Assembly: GCA_023227945.1 (NCBI GenBank)
Contig: JALOCC010000022.1
Location: forward strand, 1-30,515
DNA length: 30,515 nucleotides
Direction of reading: 5' to 3'
Source: Candidatus Omnitrophota bacterium
GTDB taxonomy: Bacteria; Omnitrophota; Gorgyraeia; Duberdicusellales; 4484-171
The notes beneath the pieces were generated by a model. That model saw only the letters and a list, made by a program, of their open reading frames with translations. It did not search any database and had not been told where the DNA came from. The position numbers and the translations under genes are program-made. Position 1 is the stretch's first letter, and every line of letters starts with the position of its first letter. Below are positions 23,065 through 29,546 of the stretch, piece by piece.

Positions 23065-24729
23065 ATGGCAATGTTTTGCAGGCAATGTGAACAAACGGCA
23101 AAAGGCGAGGGTTGTACCGTTAAAGGCGTATGCGGAAAAACATCCGATGTTGCTATCCTGCAGGACCTTTTAAATTACAGTTTAAAAGGCATCTCAGTAT
23201 ACGCAAAGCAAGCCCGCGACTTAGGCATTAAAGATAAAGATGTAGATTTATTTGTGATAGAAGGTTTATTTACAACGGTTACAAATGTGAATTTTTCAAG
23301 CCATAAAATTTCCGAAATGATATATAAAGCTTACGAGGTTAAAGAAAAAATAAAAAAACTTTTTTTTGAAGGATATGAAAATAAATTCGGAAAAAAATTT
23401 ACTGCCGTATTGCCGCCTGCCTGCATCTTCAAGCCGGAATCTTCTTTAGAGGCACTTATTGAGCAGGGCAAGGCTTACGGGGTCATATCAGGCAGCGTAG
23501 ATAAAAATGTCCAGAGCCTGCGGGAAATATTGTTTTATGGGCTTAAAGGCATGGCTGCTTATGCCGACCATGCAGCTATATTAGGCAGGCACGATGAAGA
23601 CGTAACTTCATTTTTTCATAAAGGTTTATCCGCATTATTAGATGATAAGTTGTCAGCTGATGACTATTTATCCTTGATTATGGAATTCGGTAAAGTTAAC
23701 TTAAAATGCCTTGAATTATTGGATAGTGCGCATACTAGCTGTTTTGGTAACCCTGTTCCTACAAAAGTTATGCTGGGTGTTAAAAGAGGCCCGGCAATTA
23801 TCGTATCCGGTCATGACCTTTATGACTTAAAACAATTGCTTGAACAAACAAAAGATGCCGGCGTAAATATTTATACTCATGGCGAAATGCTTCCGGCGCA
23901 CGGCTATCCTGAGCTTAAAAAATATAAACATCTTGCCGGCCATTTCGGAGGTGCCTGGCAGAACCAACAGAAAGAATTTGACAACATATCGGCAGTTATT
24001 CTTATGACGACAAATTGCATCCAAGAGCCACGCATATCTTATAAAGATAGGATATTTACAACAGGTTTAGTTTCCTGGCCGCAAGTAGAGCACATAAATG
24101 CCATAGCCGGAAAAAAAGATTTTAACCGCGCAATACAGAAAGCAAAAGAATTAGGCGGGTTCAAAGAAGATGCAATCGAGAAAGAAATAGTTGTCGGTTT
24201 CGGCCATAATGCAGTTTTAAGCTTAGCCGATAAAATAATTGCGGCAGTTAAATCGAAGGCCGTGAGGCATTTTTTCCTTGTTGGCGGCTGTGATGGAGCA
24301 AAGCCGGGAAGAAATTATTACACCGAATTCGTGCAAAAAGTGCCGAATGACTGCATAATACTTACCCTTGCCTGCGGCAAATTCCGTTTTAACAGGCTGG
24401 ATTTAGGTTCAATCGGGCTTTTCCCAAGGCTCCTCGATTGCGGGCAGTGTAATGATAGTTATTCGGCAATAAAAATAGCAGTTGCTTTGGCTGATGCATT
24501 TAAATGCAGCGTGAACGATCTTCCTCTGTCCTTGATTCTTTCCTGGTATGAGCAAAAAGCAGTGTGTGTCTTACTTACTCTGCTTTCTCTTGGTATAAAA
24601 AATATACGCTTGGGCCCAACCTTGCCTGCTTTTGTGAGCCCTGACATATTAAACATATTAATTGAGAAGTTTAACATTAAACCGATTACAACTCCTGATA
24701 ATGATTTGAAAGAAATATTGCATACTTAG
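23065..24729 (+). CDS. hcp: Hydroxylamine reductase / hybrid-cluster protein
   Basis: The 554-residue protein has the N-terminal cluster motif CRQCEQTAKGEGCTVKGVC (C-x2-C-x8-C-x5-C) and all hybrid-cluster ligands in order: His in SGHDLYDL (about 250), Glu in HGEMLPAHGYPEL, Cys in TTNCIQEP, the persulfide Cys in VGGCDGAKPGR, Cys in LACGKFRFN, Cys in DCGQCNDS, and Glu in SWYEQKAV. Hcp reduces NO and hydroxylamine and counters nitrosative stress in anaerobes. The spacing is of the short, strict-anaerobe class. GGAGGG precedes ATG 23065. No Hcr reductase gene is adjacent. Confidence 0.96.
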   Translation: MAMFCRQCEQTAKGEGCTVKGVCGKTSDVAILQDLLNYSLKGISVYAKQARDLGIKDKDVDLFVIEGLFTTVTNVNFSSHKISEMIYKAYEVKEKIKKLFFEGYENKFGKKFTAVLPPACIFKPESSLEALIEQGKAYGVISGSVDKNVQSLREILFYGLKGMAAYADHAAILGRHDEDVTSFFHKGLSALLDDKLSADDYLSLIMEFGKVNLKCLELLDSAHTSCFGNPVPTKVMLGVKRGPAIIVSGHDLYDLKQLLEQTKDAGVNIYTHGEMLPAHGYPELKKYKHLAGHFGGAWQNQQKEFDNISAVILMTTNCIQEPRISYKDRIFTTGLVSWPQVEHINAIAGKKDFNRAIQKAKELGGFKEDAIEKEIVVGFGHNAVLSLADKIIAAVKSKAVRHFFLVGGCDGAKPGRNYYTEFVQKVPNDCIILTLACGKFRFNRLDLGSIGLFPRLLDCGQCNDSYSAIKIAVALADAFKCSVNDLPLSLILSWYEQKAVCVLLTLLSLGIKNIRLGPTLPAFVSPDILNILIEKFNIKPITTPDNDLKEILHT

Positions 24730-24782
24730 CAGTTATTGCCTAAAACAAGTAAAGTGGTAAAATACCACAGAAAAGTGCACCA

Positions 24783-24845
24783 GAGCCCCAGGTGCCCAGT
24801 GTCCCAGTCAAAACTGGGGAACTGGGGATTGGGTCACTGGGGAAC
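24783..24845. repeat. Palindromic repeat of cccagt/actggg words
   Basis: Ggtgcccagtgtcccagt is mirrored by actggggaactgggg and tcactggggaac, again at about 10-base steps. It ends about ten bases before the ribosome-binding site of the next gene. Confidence 0.75.
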
Positions 24846-24864
24846 TATAAACAAGGAGGTCATT

Positions 24865-25176
24865 ATGGTTATGGCTTTATGCTCGATGGTATTTTTGCTT
24901 CTCCCGGTAATTTTTCTCTTGTCGCTTAGCTTTTTTATTTTGGTTGTGCTTGGCAATGTTAAAACGCATACACTAAAAGTTTTTGGCTATGTGATTGTTG
25001 CACTTATTTGGCTTACGACAATTTTAGTTTTTACCGGCGGAATTTATAAGACAAGCAAAGGAATGTATCCCGGAATGTTTATGAAAAGAGCAATGATGAA
25101 GCATTCGATGATGGGTATGCCACAAAGAGAAGGCTCTTCGGAAGGAATGATGTGCCCAAAAATGAAGCAAAAATAA
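24865..25176 (+). CDS. Small membrane protein with Met-rich tail, unknown
   Basis: The 103-residue protein starts at ATG 24865 behind AAGGAGG. Residues 3-28 and 38-58 are two membrane spans. The last 40 residues are rich in Met (MYPGMFMKRAMMKHSMMGMP and EGMMCPKMKQK), with a His and a Cys. Met-rich clusters of this sort bind Cu(I) in copper proteins, so metal handling is possible, but I do not recognise the family. The frame is open further upstream, yet that part is repeat DNA. Confidence 0.7.
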   Translation: MVMALCSMVFLLLPVIFLLSLSFFILVVLGNVKTHTLKVFGYVIVALIWLTTILVFTGGIYKTSKGMYPGMFMKRAMMKHSMMGMPQREGSSEGMMCPKMKQK

Positions 25177-25214
25177 TCTAACAATTTAATTTATTATTTA
25201 ACCGATACAATCTT

Positions 25215-25245
25215 CCCCGCAGTCCCAATGATTGCGGGGATTTAA
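25215..25245 (+). terminator. Weak hairpin terminator
   Basis: CCCCGCA (25215-25221) pairs with TGCGGGG (25233-25239) and is followed by atttaatt. The T run is poor, so termination may be partial. Confidence 0.5.
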
Positions 25246-25311
25246 TTCAATAAATATTTCGATTCCGCAATAGAATAATGTGTTTATACGAATAAAAGGT
25301 AGGGGGGGGCT

Positions 25312-25905
25312 ATGAAACGAATAGGTAAAATATTTTTTATCTTTATTATTTTTTCTTTCGTTATTTTAAACAGTCTTTTTGCTCAAGAATTTTCTGCCGA
25401 TGTTAGCTCAACCACCATGGGCAAACAAGTTTCCGGAAAAATCTATAATGCTCCCGGAAAAGCCAGAATGGAGACAAACGAGGTGATTGCAATTTCACGT
25501 ATTGATAAAAATATAGCCTGGATACTTATGCCAAAGGAAAAAACATATATGGAGGTACCTTTAACATCAAGCAGTATCATTGCCGGAAACAATAAGATGC
25601 CGGGTGAAATTGAAAGAAAATTAATCGGAAAAGAAACATTAGGCGGCAAAGTAGCCGATAAATATTATATAGTTTATAGCGCCGCTGGTAAAACCCAGGC
25701 AGTTTATTCTTGGATATTGCCCGATTTGGGCATTCCCGCTAAAACCGTTGCGGAAGATGGCAGCTGGCAAGTGGAGTATCGAAATATAAATGTAGGCAAA
25801 CAGCCGGATAGTTTATTTGAAGTGCCTTCCGGTTATAACAAATTCTCACTTTCTTCAGTGAAGGATATGATAGAGAATACAATAAAGGGGGCGCTTAGAA
25901 ACTAG
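25312..25905 (+). CDS. DUF4412-like exported protein
   Basis: The 197-residue protein has a signal peptide (1-24, ending SLFAQ) and a beta-rich domain. The features FSADVSSTTMGKQVSGKIYN, GKARMETN, AWILMPKEKTYMEVPL and KLIGKETLGGKVADKYYI match the DUF4412/LolA-like pattern of outer-membrane-facing lipid-carrier-like folds. No catalytic residues are evident, and its function is unknown. The start ATG is behind a G-rich ribosome-binding site (aggtaggggggg). Confidence 0.7.
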   Translation: MKRIGKIFFIFIIFSFVILNSLFAQEFSADVSSTTMGKQVSGKIYNAPGKARMETNEVIAISRIDKNIAWILMPKEKTYMEVPLTSSSIIAGNNKMPGEIERKLIGKETLGGKVADKYYIVYSAAGKTQAVYSWILPDLGIPAKTVAEDGSWQVEYRNINVGKQPDSLFEVPSGYNKFSLSSVKDMIENTIKGALRN

Positions 25906-25945
25906 GTAAATCCTACTTTCCGGAAAAATATCTTTGTATTGGCCT

Positions 25946-26341
25946 ATGCGAAAGAAAAGCTTTAAACTAGAGGATACATTTCAACAAGCAGGCATCCGCG
26001 AGGAAGATATTGTTGAAAAATTTATACGAGCAAGCGGCCCTGGCGGGCAATTTGTTAATAAAACCTCAAGCTGCGTTTACTTAAAGCATATTCCAACCGG
26101 CATAGAAGTTAAATGCCAAAAAGAGCGTTCGCAGGCATTGAACCGGTATGTGGCAAGAAAGATTCTTGCTGAAAAAATTAAAGAATACCAATTAAGGCAA
26201 ATCCGCAAAGCAAAAAGCGAAGCGGAAAAAATAAGAAGAATGACCCGTCGAAAACCCGCAAGGCTCAAAAGGAAAATTCTTGAAGACAAACGCCGGCTTT
26301 CTCGAAAGAAGCGCATGCGTTTTAAGGTGATAGACCTGTAG
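25946..26341 (+). CDS. ArfB/YaeJ-like peptide release factor (RF-1 domain)
   Basis: The 131-residue protein holds the release-factor catalytic GGQ in ASGPGGQFVNKTSSCVYL, followed by HIPTGIEVKCQKERSQALNR and a long basic C-terminus ending RKKRMRFKVIDL. It lacks the codon-recognition domain of RF1 and RF2, so it is in the ArfB/ICT1 group, which frees stalled ribosomes by placing the basic tail in the empty mRNA channel. ATG 25946 is preferred to a TTG at 25934 because MRKKSFKLEDTF fits the family start. Confidence 0.88.
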   Translation: MRKKSFKLEDTFQQAGIREEDIVEKFIRASGPGGQFVNKTSSCVYLKHIPTGIEVKCQKERSQALNRYVARKILAEKIKEYQLRQIRKAKSEAEKIRRMTRRKPARLKRKILEDKRRLSRKKRMRFKVIDL

Positions 26342-26402
26342 CAGCGGGCACTTCAGAGGGCCTAATTCGGCAAAAAATCATTGATTTTATTGGGCTTTTA
26401 GC

Positions 26403-26445
26403 TTAACTCAGAAAATGCACACTTCGCAGGTATTTTCTGAGTTAA
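26403..26445. repeat. Perfect 14-bp inverted repeat with TTAA ends
   Basis: TTAACTCAGAAAAT (26403-26416) and ATTTTCTGAGTTAA (26432-26445) are exact inverted arms with a 15-base loop. The right arm touches the -35 box of the riboswitch promoter, so it may act as operator, or end the upstream transcript. It belongs to the TTAA hairpin group. The 26342-26402 stretch before it has only a weak AT hairpin. Confidence 0.85.
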
Positions 26446-26446
26446 C

Positions 26447-26475
26447 TTGAAAGTTATGCAAAAATATGTTATATA
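26447..26475 (+). promoter_or_regulatory. Sigma70-type promoter of riboswitch transcript
   Basis: TTGAAA (26447-26452), a 17-base spacer and TATATA (26470-26475). Transcription would start near 26482, about 40 bases before the aptamer. Confidence 0.65.
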
Positions 26476-26487
26476 AAAGGTAGAAAG

Positions 26488-26515
26488 TGACAAAGTGACA
26501 ATTTGACAATTTGAC
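26488..26515 (+). repeat. Four 8-bp direct repeats in the riboswitch leader
   Basis: The units tgacaaag, tgacaatt, tgacaatt and tgac recur every eight bases (26488, 26496, 26504, 26512), between the promoter and the aptamer. Confidence 0.85.
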
Positions 26516-26519
26516 TTAC

Positions 26520-26598
26520 TGAAAAAGGCAAACTCCGAGTAATCGGAGGACGCAAAGCTAAAGGGCCCCTAAAAGGGCAGCCTGGCCGCCAGAAAGGG
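26520..26598 (+). ncRNA. Cyclic di-GMP-I (GEMM-I) riboswitch aptamer
   Basis: The hallmarks are in order: GGCAAAC (26527-26533); a hairpin CTCCGA with GTAA (GNRA) tetraloop and TCGGAG (26533-26548); the core GGACGCAAAGC (26548-26558); a second stem GCCC/GGGC (26565-26568 with 26575-26578); CAGCC (26578-26582); and GGCCGCC (26584-26590). This order matches class I c-di-GMP riboswitches. Downstream are two terminators, each able to pair with the aptamer. It controls the genes at 26717-27494. Exact outer boundaries and the P1 pairing are not settled. Confidence 0.88.
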
Positions 26599-26604
26599 AC
26601 GTTT

Positions 26605-26640
26605 AACCTTGAGTTTGCCTCAAGGTTTTCTTATTTTTAG
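26605..26640 (+). terminator. First terminator of the riboswitch platform
   Basis: AACCTTGAG (26605-26613) and CTCAAGGTT (26619-26627) form a stem with loop TTTGC, followed by a T-rich tail. GAGTTTGCC (26611-26619) is an exact complement of GGCAAACTC (26527-26535) in the aptamer. Confidence 0.85.
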
Positions 26641-26670
26641 CCCCTAGCTTTGCTAGGGGTTTTCTATTTT
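26641..26670 (+). terminator. Second terminator of the riboswitch platform
   Basis: CCCCTAGC (26641-26648) and GCTAGGGG (26652-26659) form a stem with loop TTT, followed by TTTTCTATTTT. TAGCTTTGC (26645-26653) is an exact complement of GCAAAGCTA (26552-26560) in the aptamer core, and CCC beside it can extend to GGG 26563-26565. Confidence 0.83.
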
Positions 26671-26716
26671 ATCCCCCGGCATAAAACGGGGTTTATATAG
26701 AAAAGAGGAGGCAAAA

Positions 26717-26989
26717 ATGGAAAATAAAGATATGGAAAAACATGGAAACATCAAGCACCGGGTTATAACAATGCTTGATAGGGATGAGCTTGAATTTCTG
26801 GATAAATTAGGAAAAGATGCCTTGTTCTCAACAGGGCATAAGCTTTCCTATAATGAAATCCTGCGCGCACTTATTGATTTTTCGAAAGAAATAGGGCTTT
26901 CTGCGCAAAATGTTGATTCTGATGAAGCCTTGAAAAGAAAATTGTTTGAACAAATACGTATAGGTTTAACCAAGCCAAAAAGCCTTTAA
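26717..26989 (+). CDS. Ribbon-helix-helix-like small protein under c-di-GMP riboswitch
   Basis: The 90-residue protein has HRVITMLDRDELEFLDKLGKD and LSYNEILRALIDFSKEIG, a strand plus two helices as in ribbon-helix-helix DNA-binding proteins and antitoxins. The match is by pattern only. GAGGAGG precedes the ATG. It is the first gene behind the riboswitch and lies 13 bases before the TIGR04073-type gene, so it may regulate the output of this small operon. Confidence 0.65.
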   Translation: MENKDMEKHGNIKHRVITMLDRDELEFLDKLGKDALFSTGHKLSYNEILRALIDFSKEIGLSAQNVDSDEALKRKLFEQIRIGLTKPKSL

Positions 26990-27002
26990 GAGGAGGTATC
27001 CG

Positions 27003-27494
27003 ATGAGAAAGAGCAAAAGTATTATTTTTACGCTGGTTTTTTTATTGTCGATGGACTTAACAGCTTATGCAGCTTACGCTCAAGCACCTCAGGCAGCAGC
27101 AGATCCGATTACTATGAGTGAAATTAATACATACCGTATAACTCCGGCTACACCACAAGGTTCAGCTTTAAAACAACCAACAAAACTTGATTTAGGAAGC
27201 AAATCCTACGCTAATACTCCGGTTGAGAAAATGGGAGTTGGCATAGTCAATACAACTACTTCCTGGGTGGATATTCCTGGAAAAATTGCCGAAGTATCCG
27301 AAAGAGACAATCTTTTCTTGGGCGTTACCTTAGGGTTTGGAGAAGGGATTGTTTCAGGTTTAGCCAGGGGCGCCTCAGGCGTTGTTGATGTTGCTACTTT
27401 CGGGCTTGCGCCTTATGATAAACCTTTAATGGAACCGCAGTATAAAGTTGAAAATCCTAATGAGGGTTTTAAAATAGATATCCTTAAGTGGTAG
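27003..27494 (+). CDS. TIGR04073-like exosortase-associated exported protein
   Basis: The 163-residue protein has a signal peptide (1-26, ending AYAAYAQA) and the conserved block GVGIVNTTTSWVDIPGKIAE, LFLGVTLGFGEGIVSGLARG, ASGVVDVATFGLAPYDKPLMEP. This fits the TIGR04073 family, which co-occurs with exosortase systems and extracellular matrix in diderm bacteria. Its molecular role is unknown. Control by c-di-GMP agrees with a role in surface or biofilm physiology. GAGGAGG-like aagaggagg precedes the ATG. Confidence 0.78.
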   Translation: MRKSKSIIFTLVFLLSMDLTAYAAYAQAPQAAADPITMSEINTYRITPATPQGSALKQPTKLDLGSKSYANTPVEKMGVGIVNTTTSWVDIPGKIAEVSERDNLFLGVTLGFGEGIVSGLARGASGVVDVATFGLAPYDKPLMEPQYKVENPNEGFKIDILKW

Positions 27495-27512
27495 ATTTAA
27501 TAGGGATGGTGG

Positions 27513-27588
27513 GGAGGCGATGAGCCGACCTTTGTGGGTTACGATTTAAAACCGTGACCCTCACAAAGGCGGGTCTTTAGTGGAGGCG
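27513..27588 (+). ncRNA. Structured 3' region with tandem 17-base repeat, possible small RNA
   Basis: The 17-mer at 27513-27529 (GGAGGCG, two bases, GAGCCGAC) recurs at 27582-27598 with only the two middle bases changed. Between them CCTTTGTG (27529-27536) pairs with CACAAAGG (27562-27569), and the stem continues inward with bulged pairs to ACG/CGT. The second copy is the left arm of a terminator, so the first copy can compete for the same right arm. No known RNA family is recognised. Confidence 0.55.
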
Positions 27589-27626
27589 TAGAGCCGACTT
27601 AGAATTTAGCCGGCTCTATTTTTTTT
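27589..27626 (+). terminator. Intrinsic terminator of the TIGR04073 operon
   Basis: TAGAGCCGACT (27589-27599) pairs with AGCCGGCTCTA (27608-27618) with one mismatch and is followed by eight T. Confidence 0.9.
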
Positions 27627-27637
27627 AATGAGGCAGT

Positions 27638-27670
27638 TTAATTTTCTATGCCTTCGGCATAGAAAATTAA
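27638..27670. repeat. Perfect 15-bp hairpin with TTAA ends
   Basis: TTAATTTTCTATGCC (27638-27652) and GGCATAGAAAATTAA (27656-27670) are exact inverted arms. A further TTAA lies ten bases on, at the edge of the next element. Confidence 0.88.
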
Positions 27671-27676
27671 CGTAGC

Positions 27677-27796
27677 CGAATTAACCCCCCACCACTTTTA
27701 GAAAGCATCTTGTTACAAAAATGCGGTGGGTTTGAGAGAGAATGAATGCCTTACAGAAAAATCGTTCATTACTAAAAGTGGTGGGGGGTGAATTCG
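27677..27796. mobile_element. 120-bp MITE-like element with 25-bp terminal inverted repeats
   Basis: CGAATTAACCCCCC plus ACCACTTTTAG (27677-27701) and its inverted copy at 27772-27796 match at 24 of 25 positions. Inside are two small hairpins: GCATCTTGT/ACAAAAATGC (27704-27723, imperfect) and AATGAA/TTCATT. No ORF is present. The size and ends resemble a miniature inverted-repeat element; no clear target duplication is seen. It lies in the 605-base gap between the TIGR04073 gene and osmC. Directly after it, GCACTAGCATTTTT (27796-27809) pairs with AAAAATGCTGTGC (27832-27844). Confidence 0.75.
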
Positions 27797-27885
27797 CACT
27801 AGCATTTTTTCTGCGCCGCTTCACGGCTTGGAAAAATGCTGTGCTTATTAAAAAAAGCAGTGCAAATTTCCGCTAATCCCTCAAG

Positions 27886-28048
27886 GGCCCCGAGGAATCC
27901 GGAGGATTCCCGGGATTTAGTCCCCGAAATCGCCCCTCAGAGAGTCAGGCGATTTCTGTCCAACAGGACGCCCTGTTGGGCTGGGGAGACGTCGCTCCGC
28001 GAAGTGGCCGACAGGAAGGTTCGACGGGATTTGCACACGGGGCTCCGG
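27886..28048. repeat. GC-rich cluster of short palindromes
   Basis: Base composition jumps to GC-rich. GAAATCGCC (27926-27934) pairs with GGCGATTTC (27948-27956); CCAACAGG (27960-27967) pairs with CCTGTTGG (27972-27979); GAATCC/GGATTC and CCCGGGATTTAGTCCCCG are also present. It resembles the GC-rich blocks at 10644-10742 and 28958-29007. The open frame through it is not protein-like. Confidence 0.65.
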
Positions 28049-28059
28049 AGTGGTATAAT
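28031..28059 (+). promoter_or_regulatory. Sigma70-type promoter for osmC
   Basis: TTGCAC (28031-28036), a 17-base spacer, and TATAAT (28054-28059) preceded by TGG form an extended -10 promoter. Transcription would start near 28066, which supports the osmC start at 28100. Confidence 0.75.
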
Positions 28060-28099
28060 CCAACCTGAAAACAGGAACTTTACCTGGCACAAAATACTT

Positions 28100-28495
28100 A
28101 TGGCAATAAGCGTAGAGGTAAAAGCAGAAGAAAAAGACAGATTTTTAGCTAATTTTTCTTCTTCAGGCACAAGCGTTTATGTAGATTTAAGCAAAGAAAA
28201 AGCTTGCGGCCCAAATCCTTTAGAGCTATTTCTGGGAAGCCTCGCAAGCTGTGTATGTGTTTATGCTAAAAAGTACCTCACCCAACATTCCATAGAATTT
28301 AAGGAACTACGAGTTAGCGCAAATGCCGAGTTTTCAAAAGATTTCCCTACGCGTTTGGTGGAGATAAAGATAAAGGCGCATACAGATGCAAAGCTTGATG
28401 GTAAAGAGCGAGAAGTTTTCTTAAGATTTATGAAAAATTGCCCCATCCATAATACGGTAATACATACCGAAAATATAGAAATAGATTTAGCCTAA
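28100..28495 (+). CDS. OsmC/Ohr-family protein
   Basis: The 131-residue protein has an N-terminal beta sheet, then GPNPLELFLGSLASCVCVYAKKYL with the first redox Cys, and FMKNCPIHNTV with the second. The pair is that of OsmC/Ohr thiol peroxidases, which reduce organic hydroperoxides. YhfA-like members are also close. The longer open frame to 27836 runs through GC-rich palindromes and past the promoter, so ATG 28100 (MAISVEVKAEE) is chosen. The ribosome-binding site is weak. DUF1622 follows 20 bases downstream. Confidence 0.9.
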   Translation: MAISVEVKAEEKDRFLANFSSSGTSVYVDLSKEKACGPNPLELFLGSLASCVCVYAKKYLTQHSIEFKELRVSANAEFSKDFPTRLVEIKIKAHTDAKLDGKEREVFLRFMKNCPIHNTVIHTENIEIDLA

Positions 28496-28515
28496 TCAAA
28501 CAAATGGAGGTTGGT

Positions 28516-28848
28516 ATGGATATTTGGCATATCGCTATAGATAAAATAAGTTTTACATTTAATATAATCGGTGCGTTAATTACTGTTTGGGGCACGCTGA
28601 TTTCTTTAGCTGAATTCTTAAAAAAAGAGATATTAAACCGTACAGAAACAATACAACTAAATGAAGCAATAAGGATTAAATTGGGCAGTTACCTTGTTTT
28701 GGCGCTTGAGTTTTTTATTGCCGGAGACATTGTTAAGACTATAATTACCCCAACCTGGCAAAGCCTTGGGATACTTGGAGCAATTGTAGTAATCAGGACT
28801 ATACTTAGTTATTTTCTTACCAAAGACTTGAAGAAAGTACAAGCTTAA
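28516..28848 (+). CDS. DUF1622 membrane protein
   Basis: The 110-residue protein has three hydrophobic segments: about 10-32 (FTFNIIGALITVWGTLISLAE), 53-70 and 76-98 (QSLGILGAIVVIRTILSYFL). GSYLVLALEFFIAGDIVKTI is typical of DUF1622 (PF07784). Its function is unknown. ATG 28516 with GGAGG five bases upstream is preferred over the ATG at 28504, which lies over that same site. Confidence 0.88.
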   Translation: MDIWHIAIDKISFTFNIIGALITVWGTLISLAEFLKKEILNRTETIQLNEAIRIKLGSYLVLALEFFIAGDIVKTIITPTWQSLGILGAIVVIRTILSYFLTKDLKKVQA

Positions 28849-28957
28849 AAAACTATAGCTAATGACTTGTATGGGGTATGGGACAAATATAGAAAGAACC
28901 AGTCATTTGGCTGCCGCTTGTAACTGTCCCGCAAATTGTTTGCCTGGGATATTTATT

Positions 28958-29007
28958 CTCCTTCGCCGAGAATCCCGGACTTTAGTCCGGGGATAAAGGC
29001 GAAGGAG
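28958..29007. repeat. Nested GC-rich palindrome
   Basis: CTCCTTCGCC (28958-28967) pairs with GGCGAAGGAG (28998-29007), enclosing CCCGGAC/GTCCGGG with a TTTA loop (28974-28991). The inner part resembles CCCGGGATTTAGTCCCCG at 27909-27926, so both may descend from one element. The rest of the gap 28849-29144 holds AATGACT/AGTCATT arms, a Gly/Lys-like GC stretch, and ccccg/cgggg near 29091-29116, with no promoter I can support. Confidence 0.75.
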
Positions 29008-29144
29008 CTCCTGCGAAGCCCCACCGGAACTTGCTCGCAAGGGGCGAAGCAGAGTTTGGCTTCGGAGGAATGAATCTTTGCCAAATTTTTCAAAGAAACC
29101 CCGCCATTTATGACGGGGAGGTTCATTTAATTTATTTTTTTAAA

Positions 29145-29540
29145 ATGATTATAAAATATAAAATAAATTCCGATTTGAAAAACATCCTGCCTGTCACATT
29201 GGAAATTTTCCAAAAATTAAAGTCACAAGGCGTAAAAGAAGATATTTTATTTGATGTGCGACTGTGCCTTGAGGAAGCATTGGTCAATGCCATAAAACAT
29301 GGAAATAAAAAAGATAAGAAAAAGCTGGTTTACATAGCCGTTAAATTTATAAACCATATTATAGAAATAATTGTAAAGGACCAAGGTAAGGGATTTGATT
29401 ATAAAAATATACCTTCTCCTACAAAAGGCAAAAACATAAAAAAACCTTCAGGTAGAGGTATTTTTCTCATAAAAAAGCTTATGGACGGTGTAAGGTTTTC
29501 TAATGGCGGAAGTACGATTAAAATGGTAAAATTATTTTAA
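29145..29540 (+). CDS. Anti-sigma-type serine kinase (HATPase, RsbW/SpoIIAB-like)
   Basis: The 131-residue protein is a single GHKL ATPase domain with N-box LCLEEALVNAIKHGN, G1 box VKDQGKGFD, and G2 region SGRGIFLIKKLMDGVRF. Such kinases phosphorylate a Ser in STAS partners and bind sigma factors or other targets. The STAS gene 105 bases downstream has the matching Ser. The frame is open to 29031, but that part is palindromic DNA. ATG 29145 has no close ribosome-binding site. The only GGGGAGG (29114-29120) sits at normal distance from an ATT at 29130, so a rare ATT start is possible. Confidence 0.85.
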   Translation: MIIKYKINSDLKNILPVTLEIFQKLKSQGVKEDILFDVRLCLEEALVNAIKHGNKKDKKKLVYIAVKFINHIIEIIVKDQGKGFDYKNIPSPTKGKNIKKPSGRGIFLIKKLMDGVRFSNGGSTIKMVKLF

Positions 29541-29546
29541 ACGCTT

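Noticed and set aside
24736..24864. Upstream extension of the Met-rich membrane protein
   Set aside because: The translated part is the cccagt repeat, and AAGGAGG directly precedes ATG 24865.
26488..26515. 8-bp direct repeats as a CRISPR-like array
   Set aside because: Units are contiguous with no spacers and only four copies.
28010..28040. tRNA-like ggttcga sequence
   Set aside because: No acceptor or anticodon stems are found around it; it belongs to the GC-rich palindromic cluster.
27836..28099. N-terminal extension of the OsmC frame by about 88 residues
   Set aside because: It runs through GC-rich palindromes, crosses a good promoter at 28031-28059, and OsmC proteins begin near the ATG at 28100.
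29031..29144. N-terminal extension of the HATPase frame
   Set aside because: It is palindromic DNA and does not resemble the RsbW N-terminus.
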